From Pseudomonas capeferrum (lineage in GTDB: Bacteria; Pseudomonadota; Gammaproteobacteria; Pseudomonadales; Pseudomonadaceae): a stretch of DNA of 64,000 nucleotides. The stretch lies in contig NZ_JMIT01000002.1 of assembly GCF_000731675.1 (NCBI RefSeq), forward strand, positions 979,282 to 1,043,281, written 5' to 3'. The translations under genes and the position numbers were made by a program. Shown here one piece after another: positions 51,461-60,745 of the stretch (its first letter is position 1; every line of letters begins with the position of its first letter). The notes beneath the pieces are model-generated. The model saw nothing but the letters and a program-made list of their open reading frames with translations. It was not told the DNA's origin and ran no database searches.

Positions 51461-52960
51461 ATGAGCCAATCGACCGGTATCGAGACCAACGGTGTCGAAC
51501 AGATCCCCGACGATCAACGCCACGCCGCGCCGCTAGACCTGTTCCGCCTGATCTTCGGCGGTGCCAATACCTTTGCCACTGCCGTGCTGGGCAGCTTCCC
51601 GGTGCTGTTCGGGCTGTCGTTCCAGGCCGGGGTCTGGGCAATTTTGCTCGGGGTCGGCATCGGCGCCATCATCCTCGCCCCCATGGGCCTGTTCGGTGCG
51701 CTCAACGGCACCAACAACGCGGTGTCTTCGGGCGCGCACTTCGGCGTGCACGGGCGTATCGTCGGCTCGTTCCTGTCGTTGCTCACCGCCGTGGCGTTCT
51801 TCTCGCTGTCGGTGTGGAGCTCGGGCGATGCCCTGGTCGGCGGTGCCAAGCGCTTGGCCGGCTTGCCGGAAACCGACTTGACCCTGGGCCTGGCCTATGG
51901 CCTGTTCGCGGTGCTGGTACTGGTGGTGTGCATCTTCGGCTTCCGCTTCATGCTGTGGGTCAACAAGATTGCCGTGTGGGCGTCGAGCCTGCTGTTTCTG
52001 CTAGGCATCGTCGCCTTCGCCGCTCCGTTCGATGCGGGCTACGCCGGCAGCGTCAATCTCGGCCAGGCGGGTTTCTGGGCCGCCTTCGTCGGCGCGGCGA
52101 TCCTGGCCATGAGCAACCCGGTCTCGTTCGGTGCCTTCCTCGGCGACTGGTCGCGCTACATCCCGCGGGCAACCCCCAAGCCGCGCATCATGCTGGCCGT
52201 GATCGCCGCCCAGGCCGCGACGCTGATCCCCTTCCTGTTCGGCCTGTGCACCGCCACCCTGGTCGCCAGCCAGGCACCGGACTACATCGCGGCCAACAAC
52301 TACGTCGGCGGCCTGCTGGCGGTCTCGCCTAACTGGTTCTTCCTGCCGGTGTGCCTGATCGCGGTGATCGGCGGCATGTCCACCGGCACCACTGCGCTGT
52401 ATGGCACCGGCCTGGACATGTCCAGCGTGTTCCCACGCCTGCTCAGCCGTGCCGGCGCCACCTTGCTGATCGGCGTGCTGGCGATCGGTTTCATCTTCAT
52501 TGGCCGCTTCACCTTCAACCTGGTGCAGAGCGTGTCGACCTTCGCCGTGCTGATCATCACCTGCACCAGCCCCTGGATGGTGATCATGATCCTCGGCCTG
52601 ATCACCCGCCGCGGCTTCTACCATGCCGATGACCTGCAGGTGTTCACCCGTGGCCAGCGCGGCGGCCATTACTGGTTCACGCACGGCTGGAACTGGCGCG
52701 GCATGGGGGCGTGGATCCCCAGCGCGGCGGTCGGCCTGTGCTTCGTCAACCTGCCGGGGCAGTTCGTCGGCCCGCTGGGCGACCTGGCCGGCGGCATCGA
52801 CCTGAGCCTGCCGGTAACCCTGGGGCTGGCCGGGGTGCTTTACCTCGTGCTGCTCAACCTGTTCCCTGAACCTGCTGGCGTGTATGGGCCTGATGGCCCG
52901 CGCTGGGTGCGCTGCAAAAGCACCCCGCATGCGCCGCTAATCACTGCCGAAATAGCCTGA
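51461..52960 (+). CDS. NCS1-family nucleobase/cytosine permease
   Basis: A 499-residue inner-membrane transporter with about 12 helices of the NCS1 (CodB/Fur) family (PF02133), for example LIFGGANTFATAVLGSFPVL near residue 30 and SNPVSFGAFLGDWSRYIP near 230. These proteins import purines, cytosine, hydantoins or allantoin-type compounds with cations. Coupling to the aldehyde dehydrogenase gene 13 bases downstream suggests an amine, aldehyde-yielding or heterocyclic substrate; the exact one is not readable. GGAG precedes the ATG. Confidence 0.92.
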   Translation: MSQSTGIETNGVEQIPDDQRHAAPLDLFRLIFGGANTFATAVLGSFPVLFGLSFQAGVWAILLGVGIGAIILAPMGLFGALNGTNNAVSSGAHFGVHGRIVGSFLSLLTAVAFFSLSVWSSGDALVGGAKRLAGLPETDLTLGLAYGLFAVLVLVVCIFGFRFMLWVNKIAVWASSLLFLLGIVAFAAPFDAGYAGSVNLGQAGFWAAFVGAAILAMSNPVSFGAFLGDWSRYIPRATPKPRIMLAVIAAQAATLIPFLFGLCTATLVASQAPDYIAANNYVGGLLAVSPNWFFLPVCLIAVIGGMSTGTTALYGTGLDMSSVFPRLLSRAGATLLIGVLAIGFIFIGRFTFNLVQSVSTFAVLIITCTSPWMVIMILGLITRRGFYHADDLQVFTRGQRGGHYWFTHGWNWRGMGAWIPSAAVGLCFVNLPGQFVGPLGDLAGGIDLSLPVTLGLAGVLYLVLLNLFPEPAGVYGPDGPRWVRCKSTPHAPLITAEIA

Positions 52961-52973
52961 CTGGAGTCTGCCC

Positions 52974-54404
52974 ATGACCACTTCTCACTACATCGCCGGC
53001 CGCTGGGTCGAAGGCCAAGGCAGCGACTGCATCAGCGTCAATGACCCTGCCCTGGGCCTGCCCTTTGCCGAATTGATGGCCGCCAGCGTCGCCCAGGTCG
53101 ACCAAGCCGTGGCTGCCGCCCGCGAAGCTCTGCCCGCCTGGAAGCAGACCAACGCCAGCCAGCGTGCTGCGTACCTGCGCGGCTTTGCCGAGCAGCTCGG
53201 GCAACGCCGCGAAGCGTTGATCACCCTGCAGATGCGCAACAACGGCAAGCCGCGCCATGAGGCCGAAATCGACCTGGACGACGCGATTGCCACGTTCAAT
53301 TACTACGCCGACCTGGCTGAGCAGTTGCCGCAGAAAAACTGCGACGTACCCCTGGCCGCGCCTGGCTTCACCGCCCGCACCCGTCTGGAGCCGGTTGGCG
53401 TGGTCGGCCTGATCGTGCCGTGGAACTTCCCGCTGGTGACCAGCGCCTGGAAGCTTGCCCCGGCCTTGGCCGCAGGCTGCACCGTGGTGCTCAAGCCCTC
53501 GGAGGTTACCCCGCTGATCGAGCAGACTTACGGCCAGATCGCCGATACCCTGGGCCTGCCCGCAGGTGTGCTGAACATCGTCAACGGCAAGGCCGAAACC
53601 GGCGCAGCGCTGAGTGGCCACAATGGCCTGGACAAGTTGTCGTTCACCGGCAGCAACAGCGTCGGTAGCCAGGTGATGCGCAGCGCTTCGGCGCAGTGCC
53701 GGCCGGTGACCCTGGAGCTGGGCGGCAAGTCGGCGATCGTGGTGTTCGATGATTGCGATGTCGAGCAGGCGGTGGAATGGATTGTCGCCGGCATCAGCTG
53801 GAACGCCGGGCAAATGTGCTCGGCCACCTCGCGCTTGCTGGTGCAGGACGGCATTGCCGATGCACTGCTGCCGCGTTTGCAGGCTGCACTGGACAACCTG
53901 CGGGTGGGCAACCCGTTGAGCGAAGAAGTGGACATGGGGCCACTGACCAGCCAGGCGCAGTGGCTGAAGGTTGCCAGCTACTTTGCCACTGCACGCGAAG
54001 AGGGCCTGCAGTGCCTGGCCGGTGGCGAGGCGCTGGACCGTGACGGCTGGTTTGTCAGCCCGACGTTGTATGTGGACGTGCCGGCAGACAGCCGCCTGTG
54101 GACCGAAGAAATTTTTGGCCCGGTGCTGTGCGCACGCCGCTTCGCCACCGAAGCGCAGGCAATTGCCGAAGCCAACGACAGCCGCTTCGGCCTGGTCGCC
54201 ACCGTTTGTTCAGCGGACCTGGAACGCGCAGAGCGGGTGGCCGATGCCCTGGAAGTTGGCCATGTGTGGATCAACTCGGTGCAGGCGGTGTTCGTCGAAA
54301 CGTCGTGGGGCGGCACCAAGGGCAGCGGCATTGGGCGAGAGCTCGGGCCTTGGGGGTTGTCGGGGTATCTGTCGGTGAAGCATGTGACGCGCTGCCTGGG
54401 CTGA
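52974..54404 (+). CDS. aldehyde dehydrogenase (betaine/aminoaldehyde type)
   Basis: A 476-residue NAD(P)+-dependent aldehyde dehydrogenase that oxidises an aldehyde to its acid. The cofactor segment is PWNFPLVTSAWKLAPALAAG, with GSNSVG at 226-231; catalytic E248 is in LELGGKS and C282 in NAGQMCSATSR. It resembles betaine- and aminobutyraldehyde-type enzymes most closely. It is 13 bases behind the NCS1 permease gene, so uptake and oxidation are probably linked. A GC-rich repeat region follows the stop codon. Confidence 0.94.
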   Translation: MTTSHYIAGRWVEGQGSDCISVNDPALGLPFAELMAASVAQVDQAVAAAREALPAWKQTNASQRAAYLRGFAEQLGQRREALITLQMRNNGKPRHEAEIDLDDAIATFNYYADLAEQLPQKNCDVPLAAPGFTARTRLEPVGVVGLIVPWNFPLVTSAWKLAPALAAGCTVVLKPSEVTPLIEQTYGQIADTLGLPAGVLNIVNGKAETGAALSGHNGLDKLSFTGSNSVGSQVMRSASAQCRPVTLELGGKSAIVVFDDCDVEQAVEWIVAGISWNAGQMCSATSRLLVQDGIADALLPRLQAALDNLRVGNPLSEEVDMGPLTSQAQWLKVASYFATAREEGLQCLAGGEALDRDGWFVSPTLYVDVPADSRLWTEEIFGPVLCARRFATEAQAIAEANDSRFGLVATVCSADLERAERVADALEVGHVWINSVQAVFVETSWGGTKGSGIGRELGPWGLSGYLSVKHVTRCLG

Positions 54405-54411
54405 TATCGCT

Positions 54412-54527
54412 GGGGCCGCATTGCGGCCCTTTCGTCGGCAAGCCAACGCCTACAGGGATAGCGCCAGCACTCGAATGGTGCGCCAACCTGTGCGAGCTGG
54501 CTTGCCGGCGAAGAGGCCAGCACAACC
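54412..54527. repeat. REP-like sequences downstream of the aldehyde dehydrogenase gene
   Basis: GGGGCCGCATTGCGGCCC followed by TTTCGTCGGCAAGCCAACGC, and then in reverse sense GCGAGCTGGCTTGCCGGCGA AGAGGCCAGCAC, form an imperfect inverted pair of P. putida-type REP sequences. They fill the 213-base gap before the DUF3422 gene. Confidence 0.7.
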
Positions 54528-54617
54528 AATAGAAATCTCCCGCGCGTGACTTTCCCCTCCCCCCGCCAAGTCCCACTCCCTGGTACCCCCACAATCACAA
54601 CACCAGGCCGGACCACC

Positions 54618-55835
54618 ATGCACCCTCAACGCACCGCCTTGCACAACGAGTTGCACGCCCGCCCGTCGCTGTATTTCGATGGCCCTGCGCATGTCTTCCA
54701 CCTCGCCCTGCTGGGCGGCGATGCCGCCTGTACCGCGCTATTGCAGCGCTGCTGCCCACAGGCTGCAGATGCCGGCGCTGCGCAAGGCATTACCCAGCTC
54801 GATGGCCACCCGTTCAAGTGGGAGCGCCATACCGAGTTCTTCACCCTGACCCTGGTAGTGCCTTGCTCGGCCGCCGACACCCAATGGCAACCGCTGCCAG
54901 CGGTGCTGGCCGACGCCATCGCGCCCCAGGCGGCGCAACTGATCAACGCGGTGCAAGTGCTGGTGCGCGACGAGCAGGACCTGAACCTGCCCGATTACGG
55001 CTTCAAGGACCCGTGCGGCTCCTGCGTCGGCGGTGGCGATGCGGTGGTGTGGAGCGACTTTCGCCTGACCGCCGACGGCACCAACCGCTTCGTGTTCATC
55101 AACCGCCGCCTCAATGCCTACCGCCAGGGCCGCATGATCCGGCGCCTGCTGGAGATCGAGACCTACCGCATGATGGCCTCGCTGACCCTGACCACGGCCA
55201 AGGCGCTGAGCCAGGAACTGGACGCCTTCGACAAAACCCTGGTGAGCCTTTCCGAACGCAGTGCCGGGGGCGATGGACGCGACTCCAAAGGCCTGCTCGA
55301 CGCCATCGCCCACCTGTCGCGGCAGGTGGTCAGCCGCACCGTGAAAACCCGCCATCGGTTCGGCGCCACGCAAGCTTATGCGCAGCTGGTGTTCGAGCGC
55401 CTGGGCGAATTGCGCGAGAGCCATGTGGGCGATTGCCAACGCCTTGGGGTGTTCATCGAGCGCCGTTTCAAACCAACGGTGCGCTACTGCGCGGCGACCG
55501 AGCAACGGCTGGAACAGCTGGCGAAGAACGTCGCCAACCTGGGTGACCTGCTGCAGGCGCGGGTACAGGTGGAGATGGAAGAACAGAATGCCGGGATTCT
55601 GCACAGCCTCAATGCCCGGGCCGATGCCCAGGTGAAGATCCAGCGGGCGGTGGAGGGGCTGTCGATCATCGCCATCACCTATTACCTGCTGAACCTGTTC
55701 AAGCTGCTGTATGGCGGGTTGAATGTGCTGGGGCTGGAGCTGACGGCGAAGGATGCGCTGATGGCGATGGCGCCGCCGGTGTTGCTGGTGCTGCTGGTGA
55801 TATTGCTGCGGATCAGGCAGGCCAAGCAGCATTGA
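54618..55835 (+). CDS. DUF3422 family membrane protein
   Basis: A 405-residue protein of the DUF3422 family (PF11902). The N-terminal half is soluble (LHNELHARPSLYF signature at about 9-21); a long helical segment lies at 170-330; and two helices at the C-terminus (about 355-400) anchor it in the inner membrane. Its function is unknown. The ATG at 54618 gives the conserved MHPQRTALHNELHARP start. It is a single gene, convergent with the mechanosensitive channel gene. Confidence 0.9.
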   Translation: MHPQRTALHNELHARPSLYFDGPAHVFHLALLGGDAACTALLQRCCPQAADAGAAQGITQLDGHPFKWERHTEFFTLTLVVPCSAADTQWQPLPAVLADAIAPQAAQLINAVQVLVRDEQDLNLPDYGFKDPCGSCVGGGDAVVWSDFRLTADGTNRFVFINRRLNAYRQGRMIRRLLEIETYRMMASLTLTTAKALSQELDAFDKTLVSLSERSAGGDGRDSKGLLDAIAHLSRQVVSRTVKTRHRFGATQAYAQLVFERLGELRESHVGDCQRLGVFIERRFKPTVRYCAATEQRLEQLAKNVANLGDLLQARVQVEMEEQNAGILHSLNARADAQVKIQRAVEGLSIIAITYYLLNLFKLLYGGLNVLGLELTAKDALMAMAPPVLLVLLVILLRIRQAKQH

Positions 55836-55838
55836 AGC

Positions 55839-55861
55839 GGGGGGCGCTGGGCGCCCCCCAA
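55839..55861. terminator. GC-rich hairpin between convergent genes
   Basis: GGGGGGCGC pairs with GCGCCCCCC (55840-55860) directly after the DUF3422 stop codon and just before the mechanosensitive channel stop. There is no strong T-run. Confidence 0.6.
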
Positions 55862-55864
55862 TAC

Positions 55865-58267
55865 TCACGCCGGCTCGTCGGCCGGGCGCGAACCTTCCTG
55901 CAGCAACACCATGCTCTGCGGCGAAGACAAGGGGATCCCCTCATCACGCAACCGCCCAAGAATGGTGAACAGCAGGTCACTGCGGGTGCCGGACACCTGC
56001 CGCGGCCCGGCCACGTAACCACTGACCGCAATCACCATGCCGCTGCTCGTCAGGTCTTTGAACGACACCGAACTCGCGGGTGCATCCAGTATCGCCTCAT
56101 GCTCGTGATACGCCGCCAGCAGCAGGTCGCGCACGCGGTTGGCATCGGTTTCCAGTGGCAAAGTCAGGGTCACGCTGACCACCCCAAGGGCATTGCCCAT
56201 GGTCACGTTGCGCACGTTCTGTGAAATGAACTGCGAGTTGGGCACGATCACTGTCGAGCGGTCAGACATCTGTATCTCGGTGGCGCGCACGTTGATGCGG
56301 CGGATGTCACCCTCGACACCGGCCAGGCTGACCCAGTCGCCCACCTTTACCGGGCGCTCGGTAAGCAGAATCAGACCCGAGATGAAGTTCTGCACGATCT
56401 GCTGCAGACCAAAACCGATACCCACTGACAACGCACTCACCACCCAGGTCAGGCTGGTCAGGTTGATACGCAGGGTCGACATCACCAGCATGGCCAGGAA
56501 CAGGAAGCCCAGGTACCCCACCAGGGTCACCAGCGAGGCACGCATGCCGGCGTCCATGTCGGTTTCCGGCAGCAGGCGCTCGCTCAACCAGCGCTTGAGC
56601 ACACGGATGCCGAACATGCCGCCGAAGAACATCGCCACGGCCAGCAGGATATCTTGCGGCACGATGTTCAAGTTGCCGAGCATCTTGCCACCGGTGCCAT
56701 CCCAATCCCCCAGGCTGAGCAGCAACTCACCGGGGCTGGTGCCCGAAGGCGTGAAGGCCAGCAGTACCGCCAGGAACAGCAGCACGGTACGGCCGATGCC
56801 AGCCAAAATGGTGCTGGCCTGGGCCTGATGGCGCGGAGCCAGGCCCAATGTCGATGCCAGGGCCAGGCCGCCCGGTTGGCGGGGCGACAGCAGGGTTTCG
56901 CACAGGTCACCGAGGAAGGTGGTCAGCAGGTAGGCACAGGTCGCCACCACGCTGATCCACAGCAACTTGGCCGTAAGGAAGTACGCCAGGGTCAGGAAAC
57001 CGGCCAACAGGGCCAGTACGATCAGCCCCACCCATACCACGATGACGAAGGGGATCAGCCCCGCCAGGCCAGTCGGGCGTTCCAGCTCATGCTTGCGCAA
57101 GGTGCGGCGGTAGCGCAGCAAGGCCACCGAGAAAATCACCGCCACCACCAGCGCAGTCAGGCCGTTGGTCGCCACGGTCAGCGCCAGGCTGGTACCGATC
57201 ACGCTGTTAATGCGCTCCTGGGTCAGCAGCACCATCAACGCCAGGGCCAGCAGTTTAGGGAACCAGCCCAGGGCGCTGGCCACCTCATCGTGGATCGGCG
57301 GCAGGCGCCAGGACGGGCGCTGCAGCATCAACATGGCGCGGCCCAGGCCTGAAATGAAGGCGCTGAACACCACCAGAGTAAGGATGTGGTTAGCCAGGCT
57401 GGCGATATCCGTGCCCAGCTCGGCGCTGCTTTCCAGGCCCCAGCGCAGCAGCGACACGGAACCGGCGATGGTGCCCAGCGTCGCCAGGCTGACGCTCAGG
57501 GCCAAGGCGCTGCGGCGCAGGCGGCCTTCGGGCAGCCAGCGGATCATCGCATCTGCCAGCAGGCGTTCAAGCAGCCGACGAACCAGCGTCCACACCAGGA
57601 TGGCCGCCACCAGGCTGCTGAGGAAAAACCAGCGATGTTCTGCACTGAACGCGCTGGCCACGGCATCGGCCGCCTCGCCACGCAGGTCGCGCAGGCGTGC
57701 CACGTCTTCATCGGTGGGGCGGATCAGCGACTGCCAGAACGCGGGGGTCAGCGGGCTGGTGGCGCGGCTGGTGACCTGCGAGTTGAACTGGCTGCGGCGC
57801 AGGTTGACGATCTGCGTGGACAGGTCCCGGGCCGACTGGGTCAGCTTGGTGGCCTGCTCCTGCTCGGCCAGCACGGTCTTTTTCTGGGCTTCGAGGTCCT
57901 TGCGCTGAAGGGTGATGCTGGCAGGTTCATCCGGCTGCTGCGGGCCCAGCACCTTGAGCTTGTCGTCCAGGCCTTGCACGTCGGCAGTACGCAGCGCACC
58001 AAGGGCATCGGCCTGCCGCTGAACCTGTATGGCAGCCTGGCGCAGTTGCGAAAGCACATCGTCATTGGCGCTGCTGGTCACGCCCTGGCGGATCAGGTCG
58101 AGTCGATCACTCAACTGTTCAAGGCTCGCGTTCTCATCGAGCACCGGCAACTCGGCAGCCGCCAGGCTGGAGGCTGGCGGGGCCGGAGCGGACCAGGCCG
58201 GAGTGGCCAACGCCAGCATCAGGGCCAATACGCCTAGGCAATAACGGGCAAGGCTGACACGCCTCAT
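55865..58267 (-). CDS. large MscS-family mechanosensitive channel (DUF3772/MscK-like)
   Basis: An 800-residue inner-membrane channel. A signal peptide (cleaved after about TPAWS) precedes a periplasmic helical domain (DUF3772 type, about 40-190), followed by about eight to eleven membrane helices and the C-terminal MscS core: pore helix region GFGLQQIVQNFISGLILLTERP (about 620-641) and the beta domain VGDWVSLAGVEGDIRRI. It would release solutes on hypo-osmotic shock. It ends at a terminator shared with DUF3422. Confidence 0.92.
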   Translation of the reverse strand: MRRVSLARYCLGVLALMLALATPAWSAPAPPASSLAAAELPVLDENASLEQLSDRLDLIRQGVTSSANDDVLSQLRQAAIQVQRQADALGALRTADVQGLDDKLKVLGPQQPDEPASITLQRKDLEAQKKTVLAEQEQATKLTQSARDLSTQIVNLRRSQFNSQVTSRATSPLTPAFWQSLIRPTDEDVARLRDLRGEAADAVASAFSAEHRWFFLSSLVAAILVWTLVRRLLERLLADAMIRWLPEGRLRRSALALSVSLATLGTIAGSVSLLRWGLESSAELGTDIASLANHILTLVVFSAFISGLGRAMLMLQRPSWRLPPIHDEVASALGWFPKLLALALMVLLTQERINSVIGTSLALTVATNGLTALVVAVIFSVALLRYRRTLRKHELERPTGLAGLIPFVIVVWVGLIVLALLAGFLTLAYFLTAKLLWISVVATCAYLLTTFLGDLCETLLSPRQPGGLALASTLGLAPRHQAQASTILAGIGRTVLLFLAVLLAFTPSGTSPGELLLSLGDWDGTGGKMLGNLNIVPQDILLAVAMFFGGMFGIRVLKRWLSERLLPETDMDAGMRASLVTLVGYLGFLFLAMLVMSTLRINLTSLTWVVSALSVGIGFGLQQIVQNFISGLILLTERPVKVGDWVSLAGVEGDIRRINVRATEIQMSDRSTVIVPNSQFISQNVRNVTMGNALGVVSVTLTLPLETDANRVRDLLLAAYHEHEAILDAPASSVSFKDLTSSGMVIAVSGYVAGPRQVSGTRSDLLFTILGRLRDEGIPLSSPQSMVLLQEGSRPADEPA

Positions 58268-58323
58268 CGAACAATCCTCTATGCATTTCGATTTGGCGGG
58301 GGATTCTACGCGGCTTCACGCGA

Positions 58324-59382
58324 TCAGGAGAGTGCCGTTTCTCGCTTGAGCAGTTGCTGCTTGCGCTCCACACCCCAGCGATAGCCGCTGATGTCGCCGT
58401 CGCGACGTACCACCCGATGGCAAGGAATGGCCACGGCAATGCGGTTGGCCGCGCAGGCCATGGCCACGGCGCGGACCGCCCTGGGTGCGCCGATACGCTC
58501 GGCGATGTCGGTGTAGCTGACCCGACAGCCGGCAGGTACCTCACGCAAGGCCTGCCAGACCCGCTCCTGAAATGCCGTGCCTTGGATATCCAACGGCAGC
58601 GCAAGGCCCAGCGCGGGGGCTTCCACAAAGCCCACCACCTCGGCGACCACCCGCTCGTAATGGCTATCACCGCCGATCAGCCGAGCGTTGGGGAACTGGT
58701 CCTGCAAGGCCTGCAACAGTGGCTCGGGGTCATCGCCCAGCAGAATCGCGCAGATACCCTTCTCGCTCTGGGCCACGAGGATCGACCCCAGCGAACACTG
58801 GCCCAGCGCAAAACGAATGGTTGCCCCTGCCCCGCCGGCACGGTAGGCCTTGGGCCGCATGCCCAGGCGCTGCCCGGCACTTTCGTAGAACCGGCTGTTG
58901 GAGTTGTAGCCGGCGTCGTAGATGGCATCGGTCACCGAGCGCTGATCCTGTTCCAGGTGCTCACGCAGGCGTCGGGCGCGAAATGCCGAGGCGTAGGCCT
59001 TGGGGGTGAGGCCGGTTTCGGCCTTGAACAGACGGTGCAGGTGAAAGGGGCTGACTGCCAGTTGCGCGCTGAGTTGGTCCAGGTTTGGCCCACTGGCAGC
59101 GCCCTCGATCAGCCGGCAGGCACGCGTCACCAGCTCGCTGCGCCGGGTTGCGCTGGCACCGCTGTCACCCGCGCAACGCTTGCAGGCGCGGTAGCCGGCG
59201 GTTTCGGCGGCGGCGGTATCGTCGTAGAACGCGATGTTTTCGCGCTTGGCCATGCGCGACTTGCACCCTGGGCGGCAGTAGATACCCGTGGTGCGTACGG
59301 CATAGACGAAGTGGCCGGCGGCGGCGCTGTCACGGGCCTGCACGGCTTGCCAGCGCTGCTCGGGGGTGGTGTAGGGTTTCAT
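58324..59382 (-). CDS. ada: bifunctional O6-methylguanine-DNA methyltransferase/regulator Ada
   Basis: A 352-residue Ada. The N-terminal zinc domain has C36, C40, C67 and C70 (GIYCRPGC, CKRC) and accepts methyl groups from phosphotriesters. An AraC-type DNA-binding domain follows (about 90-180). The C-terminal alkyltransferase has its active C321 in IPCHRV. Methylation of the N-terminal Cys turns it into an activator of the adaptive response. It lies 48 bases downstream of alkA on the same strand, so the two form an alkylation-repair operon. Confidence 0.96.
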   Translation of the reverse strand: MKPYTTPEQRWQAVQARDSAAAGHFVYAVRTTGIYCRPGCKSRMAKRENIAFYDDTAAAETAGYRACKRCAGDSGASATRRSELVTRACRLIEGAASGPNLDQLSAQLAVSPFHLHRLFKAETGLTPKAYASAFRARRLREHLEQDQRSVTDAIYDAGYNSNSRFYESAGQRLGMRPKAYRAGGAGATIRFALGQCSLGSILVAQSEKGICAILLGDDPEPLLQALQDQFPNARLIGGDSHYERVVAEVVGFVEAPALGLALPLDIQGTAFQERVWQALREVPAGCRVSYTDIAERIGAPRAVRAVAMACAANRIAVAIPCHRVVRRDGDISGYRWGVERKQQLLKRETALS

Positions 59383-59430
59383 CGCGGGTTACCTCTTGTC
59401 TGTCTCGCCTGTACCGCCAATGCAAAAACA

Positions 59431-60057
59431 TCAGGCCCGCCACAGGTACCAGGCTGCCACGGTCCGGTACGGGCACCAGCCACCGCCCAGCGAGCGCATC
59501 TGCGCCGGCGTCGGTGCTTTCTCCAGCCCCTTCAGTCGACGATACCCCTCGCGTACCGCGAAGTCGTCGACCGGCAGAATGTCCGAGCGCTCAAGGCTGT
59601 AAATCAGCAACATCTCCACCGTCCAGCGCCCTACCCCACGCAGGGCCACAAGGCGTTCGATCAACGCTTCGTCAGCCATGGCCAGCGCCTCCTGGCGGCT
59701 GGGTACCAAACCCTCGAGCCGAGCCTGGGCAATGCCCTGCACGGTGGCCGTCTTGCTCGCCGAAAAACCGCATGCGCGCATCGCCTCAGGTGTCACGGCC
59801 AGCAATTGCTCCGGGGCGGGAAAACTGCCCTCGGGGAACAGCGCCAACAGCCTTCCCAGAATCGACTCGGCGGCGCGGGCATGCAACTGCTGGTAGGCAA
59901 TTGCCCGTACCAGCGCCTCATAAGGCTCGCGCCCGGGCGTTGCCTGGTGCAGGCACGGCCCGATCGCGGCAATGTGCCGTGCCCAGTCCGGGTCCGATGC
60001 GGCCAGGTGTCGGCTGGCCTCGCGGTAAGCTTCGGGCGAAAGGTCAGCCAGAATCAT
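59431..60057 (-). CDS. alkA: DNA-3-methyladenine glycosylase II (AlkA-like, short form)
   Basis: A 208-residue HhH-GPD glycosylase that removes alkylated bases. The helix-hairpin-helix is VALRGVGRWTVEMLLI (about 138-153) and the catalytic Asp is in ILPVDDFAVREG (about 160-171). It lacks the N-terminal domain of the 282-residue E. coli AlkA, like the short Mag/AlkA2 forms. It is the first gene of alkA-ada. Confidence 0.92.
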   Translation of the reverse strand: MILADLSPEAYREASRHLAASDPDWARHIAAIGPCLHQATPGREPYEALVRAIAYQQLHARAAESILGRLLALFPEGSFPAPEQLLAVTPEAMRACGFSASKTATVQGIAQARLEGLVPSRQEALAMADEALIERLVALRGVGRWTVEMLLIYSLERSDILPVDDFAVREGYRRLKGLEKAPTPAQMRSLGGGWCPYRTVAAWYLWRA

Positions 60058-60174
60058 TGCGCCTCCAACAGGTCGATGACAGGCCCAGCTTAGCCCAACC
60101 GTTCATCGGTGAAACGCCGGATCTTGCGCGGCTAATTTCTGGCATACCATTGATCCGCGCCGCGCTCCGCGCAT

Positions 60175-60198
60175 AGAATTGAGAACTATTCACAATCA
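60175..60198 (+). promoter_or_regulatory. candidate Fur box upstream of fecI
   Basis: AGAATTGAGAACTATTCACAAT contains the TTGAGAA-n-TATTC core common in Pseudomonas iron-regulated promoters, with about 10 of 19 matches to the enterobacterial Fur consensus. It is 30 bases before the fecI start codon, as expected for iron repression of an ECF sigma gene. Confidence 0.5.
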
Positions 60199-60229
60199 CG
60201 CACGCTCACCGGATCAGGCCTTCGCTACG

Positions 60230-60745
60230 ATGCAGACCACCGACACGCTCAAGCCGACCGAGGTTGCTCTGCTCTATCAGTCCCACCACGCCTGGCTCAG
60301 CGGCTGGCTGCGCAGCCGGGTCGGCTGCCACGAGCATGCCGCCGACCTGGCCCAGGATACCTTCGTGCGGCTGTTGCGCGCCCGCCAGGCTTCGCCGCTA
60401 AAGGAGCCCCGCGCCTACCTGAGCGCCATCGCCCGCGGCCTGATGATCGATCAGTTCCGCCGCCGCGCCCTGGAGCGGGCTTACCACGAAAGCCTGGCCC
60501 TGCTGCCCGAAGCCGAGGTGCCCAGCGAAGAACACCGGCTGGTCATTCTCGATACCCTGGAGCGCCTCGACCGCGCCCTGCACACGCTGAAGCCGCGTAC
60601 ACGCCAGGCCTTTCTGCTGGCCCAGATTGACGGGCTGAGCATCACGCAGATCGCTGTGCAGCTGGATGTGGCCCGCGCGACGATCGAGCGCGACCTGGCC
60701 AAGGCCCTGGGTGTCTGCTACCGGTTGCGTTATGTCGACCTCTGA
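60230..60745 (+). CDS. FecI-type ECF sigma-70 factor
   Basis: A 171-residue ECF sigma factor of the iron-starvation FecI group. Region 2 contains HEHAADLAQDTFVRLLRA (about 35-52) and region 4 LKPRTRQAFLLAQIDGLSI (about 117-135) with HTH TQIAVQLDVARATIERDL. It would direct RNA polymerase to a receptor promoter after a signal passed from a TonB-dependent receptor through FecR. The next gene is its fecR, overlapping by 14 bases. No receptor gene is adjacent. Confidence 0.93.
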   Translation: MQTTDTLKPTEVALLYQSHHAWLSGWLRSRVGCHEHAADLAQDTFVRLLRARQASPLKEPRAYLSAIARGLMIDQFRRRALERAYHESLALLPEAEVPSEEHRLVILDTLERLDRALHTLKPRTRQAFLLAQIDGLSITQIAVQLDVARATIERDLAKALGVCYRLRYVDL